Source: Nilaparvata lugens
Lineage: Eukaryota; Arthropoda; Insecta; Hemiptera; Delphacidae
DNA length: 64,000 nucleotides
Assembly: GCF_014356525.2 (NCBI RefSeq)
Contig: NC_052508.1
Span: 38,633,113-38,697,112, forward strand
Reading direction: 5' to 3'
This document shows, piece after piece, positions 21,388 to 33,367 of the stretch (positions are counted from its first letter, which is position 1; every line of letters begins with the position of its first letter). Under the pieces are notes generated by a model. It saw only the letters and a list, made by a program, of their open reading frames with translations, had not been told where the DNA came from and did not search any database. The position numbers and the translations under genes are program-made.

Positions 21388-23759
21388 ATGGCTTCTTCCA
21401 AAGTGTTTAGTGTGTCTCAGCTTTGTGGTAATAAAATAAAGCCTACCAATGAGCGGTTTGGTTTGTGGCTGTTGACAGAAAATCTGTGCAATGACAACCT
21501 TATTACAGACATTGGGAAAATTGATTACACTGCTGGAGAAGAACTGTTAGTGCAGGATGAATCAAATCTTGTGCCTATAACAGAACCTTTTTGTGACAAT
21601 ATTATGCTTGTGAAAATCTGTGGTTTGGAGGATTGTCAAGAACTGGATAAAAGACGATTTATTCTAAAGAAGGAGATGTGTGGATCATTCAACTTATACT
21701 TGAGAGGGAAATTCTCTAATATGGTGTCAGCTAAGCATGGAGTTAAAGCAAAGTTACCATACTTATTGGACAGTGGAAGTGATATGTCAAAGAAGATTCT
21801 ACAACTGCTTGGGGAGGACAACTATAGAGAAGTGCAGCAGAAGTACTACAATCCAGTGGGGATACCATACAAAGTAGAGCTTGCCGATGTCCCCATTGCT
21901 ACATTAATGGAGGAGTTACCAACAATATTGGGGCAGCTAAGGAAGGAACATTTCTATCTTCTGGACTTGGACATAACACAGGACTTTGCTGGAATATTTA
22001 ACAAGAGTGGGATGTGTGATTTTCTAACTAAAAATCATTGTTTTTGTTTCCAAGGAGAATATAAAGAAGACTATAATGTAATTGTGAATAATGATGGAAC
22101 TGTTGGAATTGATTGCTTGACTTGGGTTAATAATAATGTGAGAGTAAAAATTTATAATAAGTTTATTTGTCAAATGACAAGCCCTGGTGTAAATAAGCAG
22201 CTAGGTAACCATATTGTAGACTTTATTGCCTGTCCAGATGCAAGATTACAGGAAACCTTTACCTCTGACTTGGCTAAAATACATGGTATTACATGTTTGG
22301 AAGCTACAATCTATAACTACATCATTAGAAATAACTATAGCTCTAATCAATTTGAGCCTATTCAAGATTGCTTGTCACTCTTAAATGACAGTAAGACTTA
22401 TTTCCAAAATGCTCCTATATTTTCTGTATCCTTAGCTAAAATGTGGACTAAACTGACAAACAATTTAAAGAATAGCTGTTGTTTGGTTTTTAACAATCTC
22501 TTACAATATGTTTACTGGGGAAATAGCAATACCAAGAAATTGACTGGAGTACAATTAAATCTGCCTACCAATCCACAACAACGAAATAAAATAATATCCT
22601 ATGTAATCTCTGCATTTAGCTTCAATCTACTACCTATTAATTATGTGGAAATTTTCGAGGATACAGACAACAAGGACAATATTAGTTTTATACAAAAGTG
22701 TTATATTAAGAGTGGTGAGACTTATTTCTCCAAGTCAACCACAGTTTTCTCTAGCATATCCAAAGTTGTTGACCTAGATGAGTTGGGTCTTGTAGCAACA
22801 GGTAACTTGATACCACAAGTCTTAAGAAAACGAGCAAACATAACCTGTAAGCTTCTCCCATACCCTGTTAAAGAGATACAGCCCTTGTCTCCTATCTCAG
22901 TGCTATCAGCCAAGAAGCGTAAGCTAGAACTGGATGGAATTGATCTAAAACGGAGGAAAATTGAGTTTTTAGTGGCTACAGAGAGCATAAAGGAGCAGCA
23001 CAAACAACTTATAGAATTTGAGAAAGAAATAGAAAATTTGAGAGAGGAACTTGAGCCACATTTCCATTCACATTGGCGAAATTTTGAGCCTAGTGGGGTT
23101 TATAATGTGACTGCATTTTCTGTAAATAATAAGGGAAAATTTCCATATGTAGGTGTTTTAGGAGAAAAGGAAGGTTCGAAACATGTGTACATTGTAAAAG
23201 GATATCACAAAAATGTTTTTCTAAATGCATACAATGCAATAGAAGACCTTAAGAAAGTGGGTTATTTTGTAATCCCATACAACGACCAAAAAGAAATTAT
23301 TTGTCTACCAAGGGAAGAAATTATTTGTGTAATTACAGTCAATGGCATGACAAGCTATAATGGTAACACATTTCCAAAAATACAAAATCTAAAATTTTTG
23401 TCAGATGTATGGAAAAACTTAGAAGACACTCCATTCACACAGACAGAAGTGGAGCAGTATAATAACATCACAATGCTGGAAATTAAAGGAAAGTAAAAGT
23501 AGGACAGTGCAAAAGATTAGAAGAATTACCAGAAGGTACAGAGTTGGTCATTATTGCAATAAAAGAAGTGTACAATAGAAACAAGATACGGTATATTTTA
23601 CAGTTTGAGAGCCTAGAAGAATTGTATGTGTCTAACTATTGGTTAGAGGAAGAATTTGAGAGCTCTAACATTGATTTGAATTATAAAATTAGAATTAAGC
23701 TAGATGTTCTAAAGCATAACCCCAGTAGACATAAGGAAAGAGTTGTATTTTGTATTTAA
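21388..23759 (+). pseudogene. Unclassified element gene, copy 2 (~790 codons, one frameshift)
   Basis: Start chosen at ATG 21388, with A at -3 (AACATGG) and a promoter close upstream. Residues 190-202 contain LDLDITQDFAG, 251-258 VRVKIYNK and 304-311 LEATIYNY. Order and spacing resemble the D, YxK and E blocks of Rep_trans-type replication initiators, but this is my reading and no search was run. A bipartite basic signal (KKRK at 509-512, KRRK about ten residues on) suggests nuclear entry, followed by a coiled coil (~513-560). No Walker A, DDE or tyrosine-recombinase pattern is obvious. One G is missing near 23488 relative to copy 1, causing a TAA at 23494-23496; the remaining ~86 codons lie in another frame up to 23759. 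Alternatives are a new transposase class or a virus-derived replication protein. Confidence 0.85.
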
Positions 23760-23939
23760 GTTAAGGTATTGTAAATAGTCGAAAATGTGAGTGCAGAGAA
23801 GGTTGTAATCCAATGTGACATCATCCAGGCTAAGAGCAGTGATGGGTAGAGCCAAGGTCACGTGATAGGGGGAGGAGGAGTGGGGGTCGCTGAAATTGCA
23901 TCGCTGAAAGTAAAGTAAGGTGATTTCTTACCTATATGA
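23760..23939 (+). repeat. 3' flank and right terminal inverted repeat of copy 2
   Basis: Duplicate of 19660-19839. The last ~68 bp are the inverted terminal repeat, ending CCTATATGA. Confidence 0.9.
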
Positions 23940-24123
23940 GGATAACAGAAGAGAAGGAGAACAAAGGAGGAGGAAGAGGACAAAGGAGGAGGAAGGAGGA
24001 CACAGCAAATCAAAGGTTAGTTAGTTATTTTATTGGTGTGTGCTCATAAGAGAGGGAGGTGGAGTGAGGGTCGCTGAAATTGCATCGCTGAAAGTAAAGT
24101 AAGGTGATTTCTTACCTATATGA
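23940..24123 (-). repeat. Outer inverted 184-bp terminal fragment
   Basis: Reverse complement of 20612-20795. It begins GGATAACAG immediately after the right end of copy 2 and ends again with CCTATATGA. Confidence 0.9.
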
Positions 24124-24525
24124 GAATTTTGATTGCACAAGTTTCAATGAATTCTCAATTGAATTCTCAATTGCACCTAGTCAGGTGCAAAGCAAACCAT
24201 TATTATAAGGCATTAGATGTAGAAATATGCATTCACTTTAATTTGACAGTAGAGAATACAGATTCACTTTAATTTGACAGTATAGCAAAAAGGATTCACT
24301 AGTACAGTATAGCAAAAGGGATTTTTTCCCTCATCTAGCATTCACTTCAATCTGTCAGTATAGCATTAGATGTAGAAATATGCATTCACTTTAATTTGAC
24401 AGTAGAGAATTTTTCCCTCAAAGGGAAATTATTTTTTCCTCAGGAAATTATTTTTTCCCTCACTGAGAGAGAGAGATCACTCTCTCTTCATCCCCCTCGT
24501 CCTCACTGGGGGAGGGGAAGAGATT

Positions 24526-24530
<5 letters not shown>
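24124..24530. repeat. Short interspersed direct repeats
   Basis: The word ATTCACTTTAATTTGACAGTA occurs at about 24232, 24262 and 24385, and GCATTAGATGTAGAAATATGC twice (about 24210 and 24364). TTTTTCCCTCA and GGAAATTATTTTTTCC repeat near 24410-24465. No gene. Confidence 0.75.
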
Positions 24531-24560
<30 letters not shown>

Positions 24561-24690
24561 AGATAAGATAAGATAAGATAAGATAAGAGAGAGAAGGAGA
24601 GTGAGAGGGAGAGGGAGAGGGAGTGGGAGAGGGAGAGGGAGAGGGTGGAGGGGGAGTTTCAGGGGGGTGGGGGAGGGGTGAGGGGGGAGA
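24531..24690 (+). repeat. (AGATA)n microsatellite followed by GA/G-rich tract
   Basis: About 58 bp of AGATA units, then GAGAGGGAG-type purine sequence up to about 24690. The proline- and serine-rich minus-strand frames here are translations of the repeat. Confidence 0.95.
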
Positions 24691-25587
24691 TTGCACAAAA
24701 AAACCCGTCAATCCCCACAATATGTATCTACTCATCTTCTTTCCTTTTCAACTGTTCATTTCTTCTTCTTTCTTTTCCTCTGTCTGCTCGGCCGAATGAT
24801 AGCATGGCCGCGCTGAATGTCAGCGACGTCCTCAAGCAGGCGGTCTCCCCATTCCCCGATCAGCTCAAAATCACGCACGTCAACGCCCAATCACTCCTTT
24901 GTCACATAGATGAGTTCAGGTGCACTTTTAGTGATTGTGTTTCCGACATTATACTAGTTTCTGAGTCCTGGCTGAAGCCTGCCATCCCGAATCAGCTTGT
25001 TGCACTTGATGACTACATGCTCATTTGTAATGACCGTTTGCACAAAAATGGTGGCGGGGTTGCTACGTACATTAAACGTGCTCTGCTCCCTGTACATAAA
25101 CTCTCGTCCAATAATTCTTGTGCATTAAGGCCTGAATATATGTTTTTTTGAAATTCAGAGCAATGGTGTCAAAATGTTGATCGCAGTATGCTACAGGCGG
25201 CCTCATATTGGCTTCATGTCTGAGTTTGAGGAGGCACTTTTAGAGCTGATGGTGCCCTATGAACATGTGGCTATCATGGGTGACTTTAATACTGACTCAC
25301 TTGGACCTGACACTTATGACAAGGTGCAACTAACTACTATGTTCTTTGCAAATGGTATGACCCTGCTGCCTCTCCAAGCTACTCACCATACATCCACCTC
25401 GGACACGCTTCTAGATCTCATAGCCATCGCTGATAAGAAATCCGCTGTGAGCCATGGGCAGATACCTTTCCCAGGACTTTCAGCACATGACTTGATCTAC
25501 ATTGTTTACAACATAAGGCGACCTAAACTTAAACCGAAAATCATTACCTTCAACAATCATTATCATCATTATCTTCAACAATATTAA
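24691..25587 (+). mobile_element. Non-LTR retrotransposon, 5' part with endonuclease domain (broken)
   Basis: ATG at 24804 starts an APE-type endonuclease typical of ORF2 in Jockey/CR1/L2-like elements. Visible blocks in order: THVNAQSLLCHIDEF, SDIILVSESWL, VCYRRPH, IMGDFNTD, TSDTLLDLI and SAHDLIYI (the last normally SDH). A one-base excess in a T run at 25142-25149 puts a stop after MFF; the frame resumes before KMLIAVCYRR. Homology ends around 25550. The reverse-transcriptase part of what may be the same element resumes at 38920. The leader before the ATG contains CACAAAAAAACCCGTCAATC, also seen at 61720. Confidence 0.88.
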
Positions 25588-26342
25588 CCTTCCTAATCTA
25601 TTTAATGATACATTTAAGGTTGTGCATTCAATATTTTTTTATTATTTTTTTTTATTTTTTTTCTTCTTCTAATCTATTGGACAGGTTCTTAGGACATAAT
25701 CTATCCAATTAGAATATTTTTATCAGCTTCTGTTAGCTAACAATAGGGCTTCAAAAGTCACTTTTTTGAGGCAGATGGTACACATGCCCTACAAAAACTA
25801 CTGATCAGAAAAATTTGAGAAAAATATGCAAGTCTCCTATTTAATAAAGCAAAAATCACGTCAACTTTGTTTTTGAAAATCTGAAAAAAAATTTTTTTTA
25901 TGCATTTTAAACTCCTTTTTCACATTTAATGTTCGTTCTATAGACTTCAAATTTATATCAACTTGTAGCGCTGTTCTTGATGAATAAAGTTCATGTTTAA
26001 ACTTCTTCTATAAACACAATAATAGCCGCGGTTATGTGTACCTTTAAAGCACGGTTTTACGCCTGCTATGCTCGGCACGCACACAACGGATGATTATACA
26101 GCGCCCGCACTCGCACGAACGGCAGGAGATCGGCACATTCCTTTTCCCCACCAACTATGCATACTCATTCCTACCGCCGTCTCAAGCTACCAGTCAAGAC
26201 CAGCAGCGGGAAGAATATTGCTTATGCGTTGTGCCACTGTTGTGCAAATTACTTCGCCGAAATAGTACTTCGCCGAAATATTTTCTTTTGCAACCATTTT
26301 CTCTATAGTTTTTAGTTTTCTATATTTTTTCTAAACCTAACT
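25588..26342. promoter_or_regulatory. 5' region of the Mutator/YqaJ gene
   Basis: T-rich then AT-rich up to 26020, after which GC content rises (26030-26230). TACTTCGCCGAAATA is directly repeated at 26248-26279. I find no TATA box and no inverted terminal repeat. The two short frames near 26068-26308 are not supported as genes. Confidence 0.35.
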
Positions 26343-29300
26343 ATGCTGCGAAAACGTTATGTTTGCAAAAACAATAAAAGATCACGTGCGGCTAGAGCTC
26401 GGGAGAAGAAGAAACAGGAAAAGAAAGAAGAGTCTGCTTCTGTTTTGAATAACTTTTTGGTTGAACTGGAAGATAGTGATGACGAGATAGTGATGGCTGA
26501 TGCTGGAAGCTCCAATGCAAGCTGGTAAGTGCACTGTTATTCATTATTCATTCAAATCATTGATAAAATGCCAGTTTTAAAAATACTTGAACAATCTCTC
26601 GGACTGAAATAAGTATAATTATTATGAATCGGTATTGAACAAAGCTCAATTGATAAAACAAATGAAAACTAGATTATGAAATTTATGTATCTATAATCCA
26701 TAGAATTATTAAATTATCACGATAAGCTCATGCTATATTTTTGCTAATAAGCAAAATAATATAAACCATCATACCATGTATATAATGCAAATTATGAATA
26801 TCATGAGTCAAAATCACGTGAAATAAAGTAAAATCATTTGAATTCAAAATAAATTTCTTCCATTTCTAGAAAAAAAAAACAGTTATTCATTTGAAAATTG
26901 ATAATTCAGGTTATTATAAAAGTTATTCTAGAGGGAACAAGACTTGAAACAATTAATTTCCTGTTTGGTAATAGGTGTAACCCTTTCCAGAAGGGTTGTA
27001 ACCCTTTTACTTGGTATTTTACATGAAGAAATTGACGGTTTATCATTTCCATCAGTCTTCCAGTTTATCAATAATAGGTCTATTCATTAGTTTAATGTTG
27101 ATTGCTCATCAATATTAATACAAATCTCAAATCATAGAGTGATGCTAATCAGTCATATTTTAAATTCAAAAATGATCATTATAATAAATTAATTTGGAAA
27201 ATAAACAATCAAAGACGGCAGGTTGCAGAAGAAAATACGAATTATGGAAGATTGTATACAATAGGTACTGTATTTCCTGTTACCATATACATAATGCCAT
27301 TATTATTTTTTGTAATAATTATTATATTCATGCAATTGTTATGAATTGATATTTATTAATATTTATTACCTAATTATTATTAAAATGACCTATTCCACCC
27401 TCTAGGTTTCCTAATAATTGCGAAGTATTGCTACAACGCGGACTAGCTACAGTCGGATATGGGTCGGGGTCAGTAGCCGTACTGACAGGTGGAGTTGCCG
27501 GACCTACACTTCTCCCTCTATCCTGATTCTTTACCCTCTGCTTCTTTCGCGAGATTTTTACTTTCAGGGGAAGAGTGTTTGCCCGTGCCGTTGCTGGCCG
27601 ATTCGGCCCTCGGCCTTTGGAATACAGGGTGGGTGTTAAGGGAGATTAAGATAACCCTATACAAGGAGACGGATCTGACTATCAGATCCCTACCAATAAT
27701 TCTATCTATAGAGGTAGTACGCAATCTGAACCAACTGCGAATTGACGGCGAGCAAGCTGTACCTGCAAGCCCGGGATGTGGTTTTTCTATGGGGTTTAAG
27801 GTGAGAGCTATGGGGCAAAGGTATGACGGAACTATGGAGTTATTAGTAGTATTTAAGATGTAGTTAAATAGGGCACGGTATAGGGTGTAAGCTATAGAGA
27901 ATAGGGTGCAGGGTATGAGGTATACGATATAGGGTATAGGGAACAGAGAATCAATAATAAGATTATTATTCTCTACAGCAAATAAATAGCTGCTCAATGA
28001 TCCGCAATCTGAGAATTGCGCTCTAGCTCTCAGCAGGCTGGACCTGCTAGCTAAATACAGTATATCAATTTCAATTATGTGGTAATTGACATTTAGAGAA
28101 TAAGGTTTGAGGTGTGGGATTTCTGAATCGCGAGCCTGCAGCTGCGAAAGGATTTTCAGCAATTCTGAAACTGCTAAACAGGATTCCCGCGCTAATCTGA
28201 TGACTGCGCGCCGGTTATTAAGGGCCAATCTGTGACTGCCCTTAAGGGTATGGGAATCACTCTCAATCGTCCGAAACGCTTTTAAATTAATAGTCAGTAT
28301 GTCGACTATTATGAGAGGATAGAAAAGATTTTTCACAGACACAGTCTGTAGAATAATATCGGGAAGACAACAGTCTGTCATTGTCAGGGTAGGAAAGGAT
28401 TTTTCCAGGATTTTCCACAAGGAAAATATCGAGTCAGAGACTCCTAATTCAGGAAAAGATTTCAATAGACTTTTCCAAGTAATTGCCAGTTTAAGGACTA
28501 CCACAAGATCGATCTCTAACTTGCAACTGAGATCACGGGAAAATTTGTGAATTTTCCACAGGTAAAGCCAGCAAATAATATTTGCTATTAAAGAAGACAG
28601 GTTTCTAAGAATTTTAGAAAGGATTCGCGGGTCTGAAAACCCGTGACTAGGACGATCTCGAATCTGGAACTGATATCAGGAAGGATTTTAACACAGGAAG
28701 AATTAAGAGAAAGAAAGAGAAAGGATGCCGCAGTCTAGAAACTTCGGCGAGGAAGTCCTCAAGCTGTACCTGAGAGCTAGAAGGATTTTAGAATAGGGAA
28801 AGTGAAGAGAAAGAAAGAGAATGGACGTCGCAGTCTAGAAACTTCGACAAGGACGAACTCAAGCTGCACCTGAGTTCTCTAGGAAAAGGATTGGACTTTT
28901 CCTACTTGGAATTACAGCAAGTCAGAAACTGCTAAGAAAAGTTAAAATATCTGGCCACTCTATAGTATGAAAACCAAGCAAGGAAAACTTGCTATAAATG
29001 CAGTGGCGGCGTGTCCATGAGAGCACAAGAGCACGTGAACCCCCTATGAAATTGCTACAATAAATTAAAGTTCAAATCAATAGAAAATTGATTGAAGTAA
29101 TAGTAATACTCAAATTTCTTGTAATATTAAAACAATAAGGAGCGCACCAAGCAAGGTACACGCATTGAGATAACCTTTTGAATTACGCGCTACAGCAAGC
29201 AGGATCACTGCTCCAAGCGTTAGTATGGGTTCAAATGGTACCTGGGCGAGTTCAATTCCCTCCCCGTGGGGGGGGTGGGAGACTATTTACATTAGCTTTA

Positions 29301-32300
29301 CAGTGAGCTGCTTTCCAAGCAGCTCATAGCTGTGATAGTGTGCTTTGCATTGGCGCCATTGCCTTCTAGAGCCGTTTCCACTTTTGAACTGTTCTAGCTG
29401 GCACTGGCTACTACTTTGTTTACTGTTTGCAGTTTCGCGTTCGCGCTACATGTGTTGTCGATTTTGAGGTTAATTCTTGTTTCTTCTTTCTTGTGTTTTG
29501 AAAAGTGAGAATGGAGGGTTCAAGAAAGGTTTCAGTTAGCTATTTAAAAGAGATAGTGTTCTCTAATTTATCAATCGAGGAAAAAATATCGATTAAGGAA
29601 AGTGGTAGGCCTACACCGACAATTGATATACATCAGACTTCTACATCGAAATCCAGGACATACAAGAGAGATTTCAAAGACCAACAATATGAAAAGACAT
29701 CTTGGCTGTGTGGTTGTGAAGAAACTAACAAACTTTATTGTTTTCTGTGCTTGTTGTTTGCTCGCGAAAAAGGCGATCCAGCATGGATTAAGAACGGTGT
29801 GTGATTTAGCTCATTTGACTCAAAAAATTGAAAAGCATGAAAACTCACATGCGCATATTAGTGCTTCATTGGATTTCAATTTACTTGGTGAAATTGATGT
29901 TCGTCAACAGCTTGATAGTGCTTATCGTTTGAGCATCAGAAAACATAATGAGCAAGTCACCAAAAATAAGTATGTGCTTTCCAAACTTATAGACTGCATT
30001 AAATTTTGTGGTGCATTTGAGTTAGCTCTTAGGGGTCATCGAGAGGACGACAATGCTTTAAATCCGGGAATTTTCAAAGGCCTTGTGAATTTTACTGCAG
30101 AGCTTGATTCGGCTTTGAAAGAACATTTAAATAGTGCTACAGTTTTCAAAGGCACCTCCAAAGACATTCAAAATGAATTGCTGGACTGCATGCTTTCTGT
30201 GTGCCAAGAAAATATCAAACAGGAGATTAAAAATGCTCAATATGTTTCTCTAATAGGAGATGAGACAACTGACATTTCGTCTGCATTTCAGTTAGTTTTA
30301 GTTTTTCGGTATATTTTATCAAATGGTCAACCAGTAGAGAGATTTTGGAAGTTCGATAATCCTGAGGGTCATGATTCACAATCGATTGCAAAATGTATTT
30401 TTTCAAGTTTGGATACTGTCATAACAATTCCAGAAAAACTCATTTCTCAAAGTTATGATGGTGCGAATGTGATGAGTGGACAACATGCTGGTGTGCAGAC
30501 AATTGTGCAACAAACCTATAAGCATGCTTTTTTTGTGCATTGCTATGCACATCAACTCAATTTAATTGTAGCACAAGCAGCGAGTCAAAATCAAGATGTA
30601 AGAATTTTTTTCTCAGATTTGAGTGATATTACTAATTTTTTTTCAAATTCTCCTCAAAGAATAGATGTTTTAGACAGAGTAGTCGGCAAACGTGTACCTA
30701 GGGCGTCAGCAACAAGGTGGAATTTTAAAAGTAGAACTGTGAATACAGTTTTTGAATATAGAGAAGAGCTAATCGAGTGTATGGAGGAGATTCAATCCAC
30801 ATCAAAACAACCTTCTAGTATTATAAAAGCAAGTGCTATTGCTCGTCTTCTCAAAGATAATAGATTCATTTTTTGGCTCTCGGTTTTTCACAGGCTAATG
30901 CCTCATGTTGACATTTTATATAATCAGCTGCAAACAGTTAAGACAGATGCTATGAAAATCAAATCAAATGTTGAACATTTTATCAAAGCTGTTGAAGAGG
31001 AAAGAACTAAAATGAATGATTTGATGGAGATGGTAGCAGACTGTGCAGGAAGTGTGCCCAAACGTTCAAGGCGCGAAGAGGACACCTACCTCAGTAGAAC
31101 AGTGGCTGCCAAGGAAACCTGTGACATCATCACCACTCAAATCAAAACCCGGTTCTCATTCACAACATTCTATTCAGCAATCTGTTTATTGGACTCACAA
31201 AAATTTGAACATTTCAATAAGGATTTCCCAGATACCTTGCTTGAAGATACTGTTAAGGTTTACTCATTTCTTGAGAAAAATCGCCTAAAAACAGAACTTG
31301 AAATAATTTTTAGAAGAGTAGACTTCAGAAATTTGCTTGGTGCTGTCAGTTTGCTACAATTTTTCATTGAAAATAACTTAACTTCGTCATTTTCCGAAAC
31401 CTATAAACTTTTGTTGATAATTTCAACCATCCCAATGACAACAGCTGAAGCTGAGAGGTGTTTTTTACACTAAAACGAATCAAGACGTTTTTGCGCTCCA
31501 CAATGAACCAGGACAGGCTATCAGCATTAGCAATGCTGACTATTGAGAAGGAAATGATAGCGAATATCATTAACTTCAATGAGAAGGTGATCGATGTTTT
31601 CGCAGCAAGGAAGGAGAGGAGGATGGATTTTATTTTCAAAAAATGCTCTGTAAATGCCAACTAGAAGGAGGGTGAGTGTTAACAAAGTCTCTAAAAGCAT
31701 GTCAATCCTTATTTCTTTGATTGGGAATTATCTTACATCGAGGAAAAATTATTGCTGTTTTCTGTATAATTTATGATTTGTACATGAATTATTCAATGGG
31801 AGTATGGGAGTACATCTTCTAGGTTGAGAATCCTGAGTATATCTAAATACTTATTATTATTAAACGAAAATCCAAATTATTATATAGGTACTTAATATAA
31901 TACAACCTATTAGAATATTTTGTTACCTACGTAATAATATGATAGGCCTAGTACTCTTCTAGGAATAAAAAATTACATTCTACTACGTGAAACGAACAAA
32001 ATTCACTTGAAACATGGGGTTTAACAAATTATTAAAGATCTAGATCTTGTTGCTCATGTTAAATGTGAACCCCCCATTAGTATTTGTACGAGCCACCACT
32101 GTATAAATGATAATAATCTCTCTACAAGGACAAAAATTAATCGAGAAAACTATTCACAAAAGGAACAGGGATTTTCCCACAAGAATAAAAATTAATTGAG
32201 TAAAACTATTCTCAAAAAGGACAGGGATTTCCCTACAAGAATAAAAATTCAATGGAGAAAAATTACTCTTTAAACTGAAGGCCACCTTACTATAGAGAAG

Positions 32301-33336
32301 GAAAAATATACGGACTACCAGTCCTGACATATAATTACCTGAATCGACTTGGATACTGATACGGAGAATAGCGAACAGATTCCCACTTCCCGTATTATAA
32401 TTAAAAACGTCGTGAAGCGACAGAGTCGAGGCTTATAAATTAAGTACTCAAAAATAACCCGCTATAAGAGCCTAGCTAAATTTCCCACTCAACTATTTGT
32501 AGCACAAACTTGAGATCCCTTACAGGTTTCAAAACCAAGGATAACTCGTTCACCCCCAGTGATACGAATCTAGGAAAAATAACCAACAAGAAAGAAAATC
32601 CCCCAGGAAGTTCTATCTTCAAATACAGTCGGCAATTCGACATACAATATTCCATTCACTAAAATACAGAATAGAATATTAACCCTCTAGTACACCACTA
32701 TTAGGAGCGCCGCTCGGAACGCAGCCGTACATGAACCCGTTCACCGAACAACTGCTTCTCTCCCAGGTCTTCTTGAAGCTGCACCGGGTCGCTGAAAATT
32801 AGGAGGCCGGGGGAAAAGAGCTTCCTGACCAATGAGAGTCTGAAAAGACAATCACGCCACTGGTCATGTGACAGGGTTTGACTCAGCTGCTACTGATGTT
32901 AAGGGTGCAGCTAATGATGACAATGATACTAATTGCTACACTAATTCAGGCCGGTAAACAATATTTCTATTCCAGAAATTTCATGAAGAACGATACCAAC
33001 CCGACTTGGTAGCCGCTTATCGTTTTGATGATACGGCTGCTGCTGATTCATAGGGATTGGCGACGATGGTGATGATGTGCATGTACACAACTGCAAATCT
33101 AACAAAATATATCCGGCAGTCGACCCTATTCTAATTCTAAAATAGAATAATTTCGCTAATTTTTCGCTGGACGACGGCTCTCCATCCGTCACAAAAATTC
33201 ACTTTGTGACATTATATAGGTAATTATAATTATTATAGAGGAACGAATTATCTAAGTTCTACTGTATAAACATTATTTATATACTGTTAATAAAAGAGCA
33301 GAGGAATACTTGAAGGGATCGATTGTAATTGATTTG

Positions 33337-33367
<31 letters not shown>

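Noticed and set aside
23058..23075. HFHSH in the large gene as a HUH endonuclease motif
   Set aside because: It lies far downstream of the Rep-like blocks and is HSY-type (YFHSH) in copy 1, so the spacing and conservation do not fit.
21388..23759. Parvovirus or bidnavirus NS1 as identity of the large gene
   Set aside because: No Walker A (GxxxxGKT/S) or SF3 helicase block is present, although the hairpin-like ends are reminiscent.
24477..24735. Proline/serine-rich minus-strand frames
   Set aside because: Translations of the GATAA and GA-rich simple repeats.
27518..28504. 328-codon minus-strand open frame
   Set aside because: No motif, no splice or promoter context, and it lies in repeat-like DNA; length alone is not enough.
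29240..29275. B-box-like GAGTTCAATTCCC as a tRNA gene
   Set aside because: No matching A box or foldable arms; it lies in the 5' untranslated part of the hAT element.
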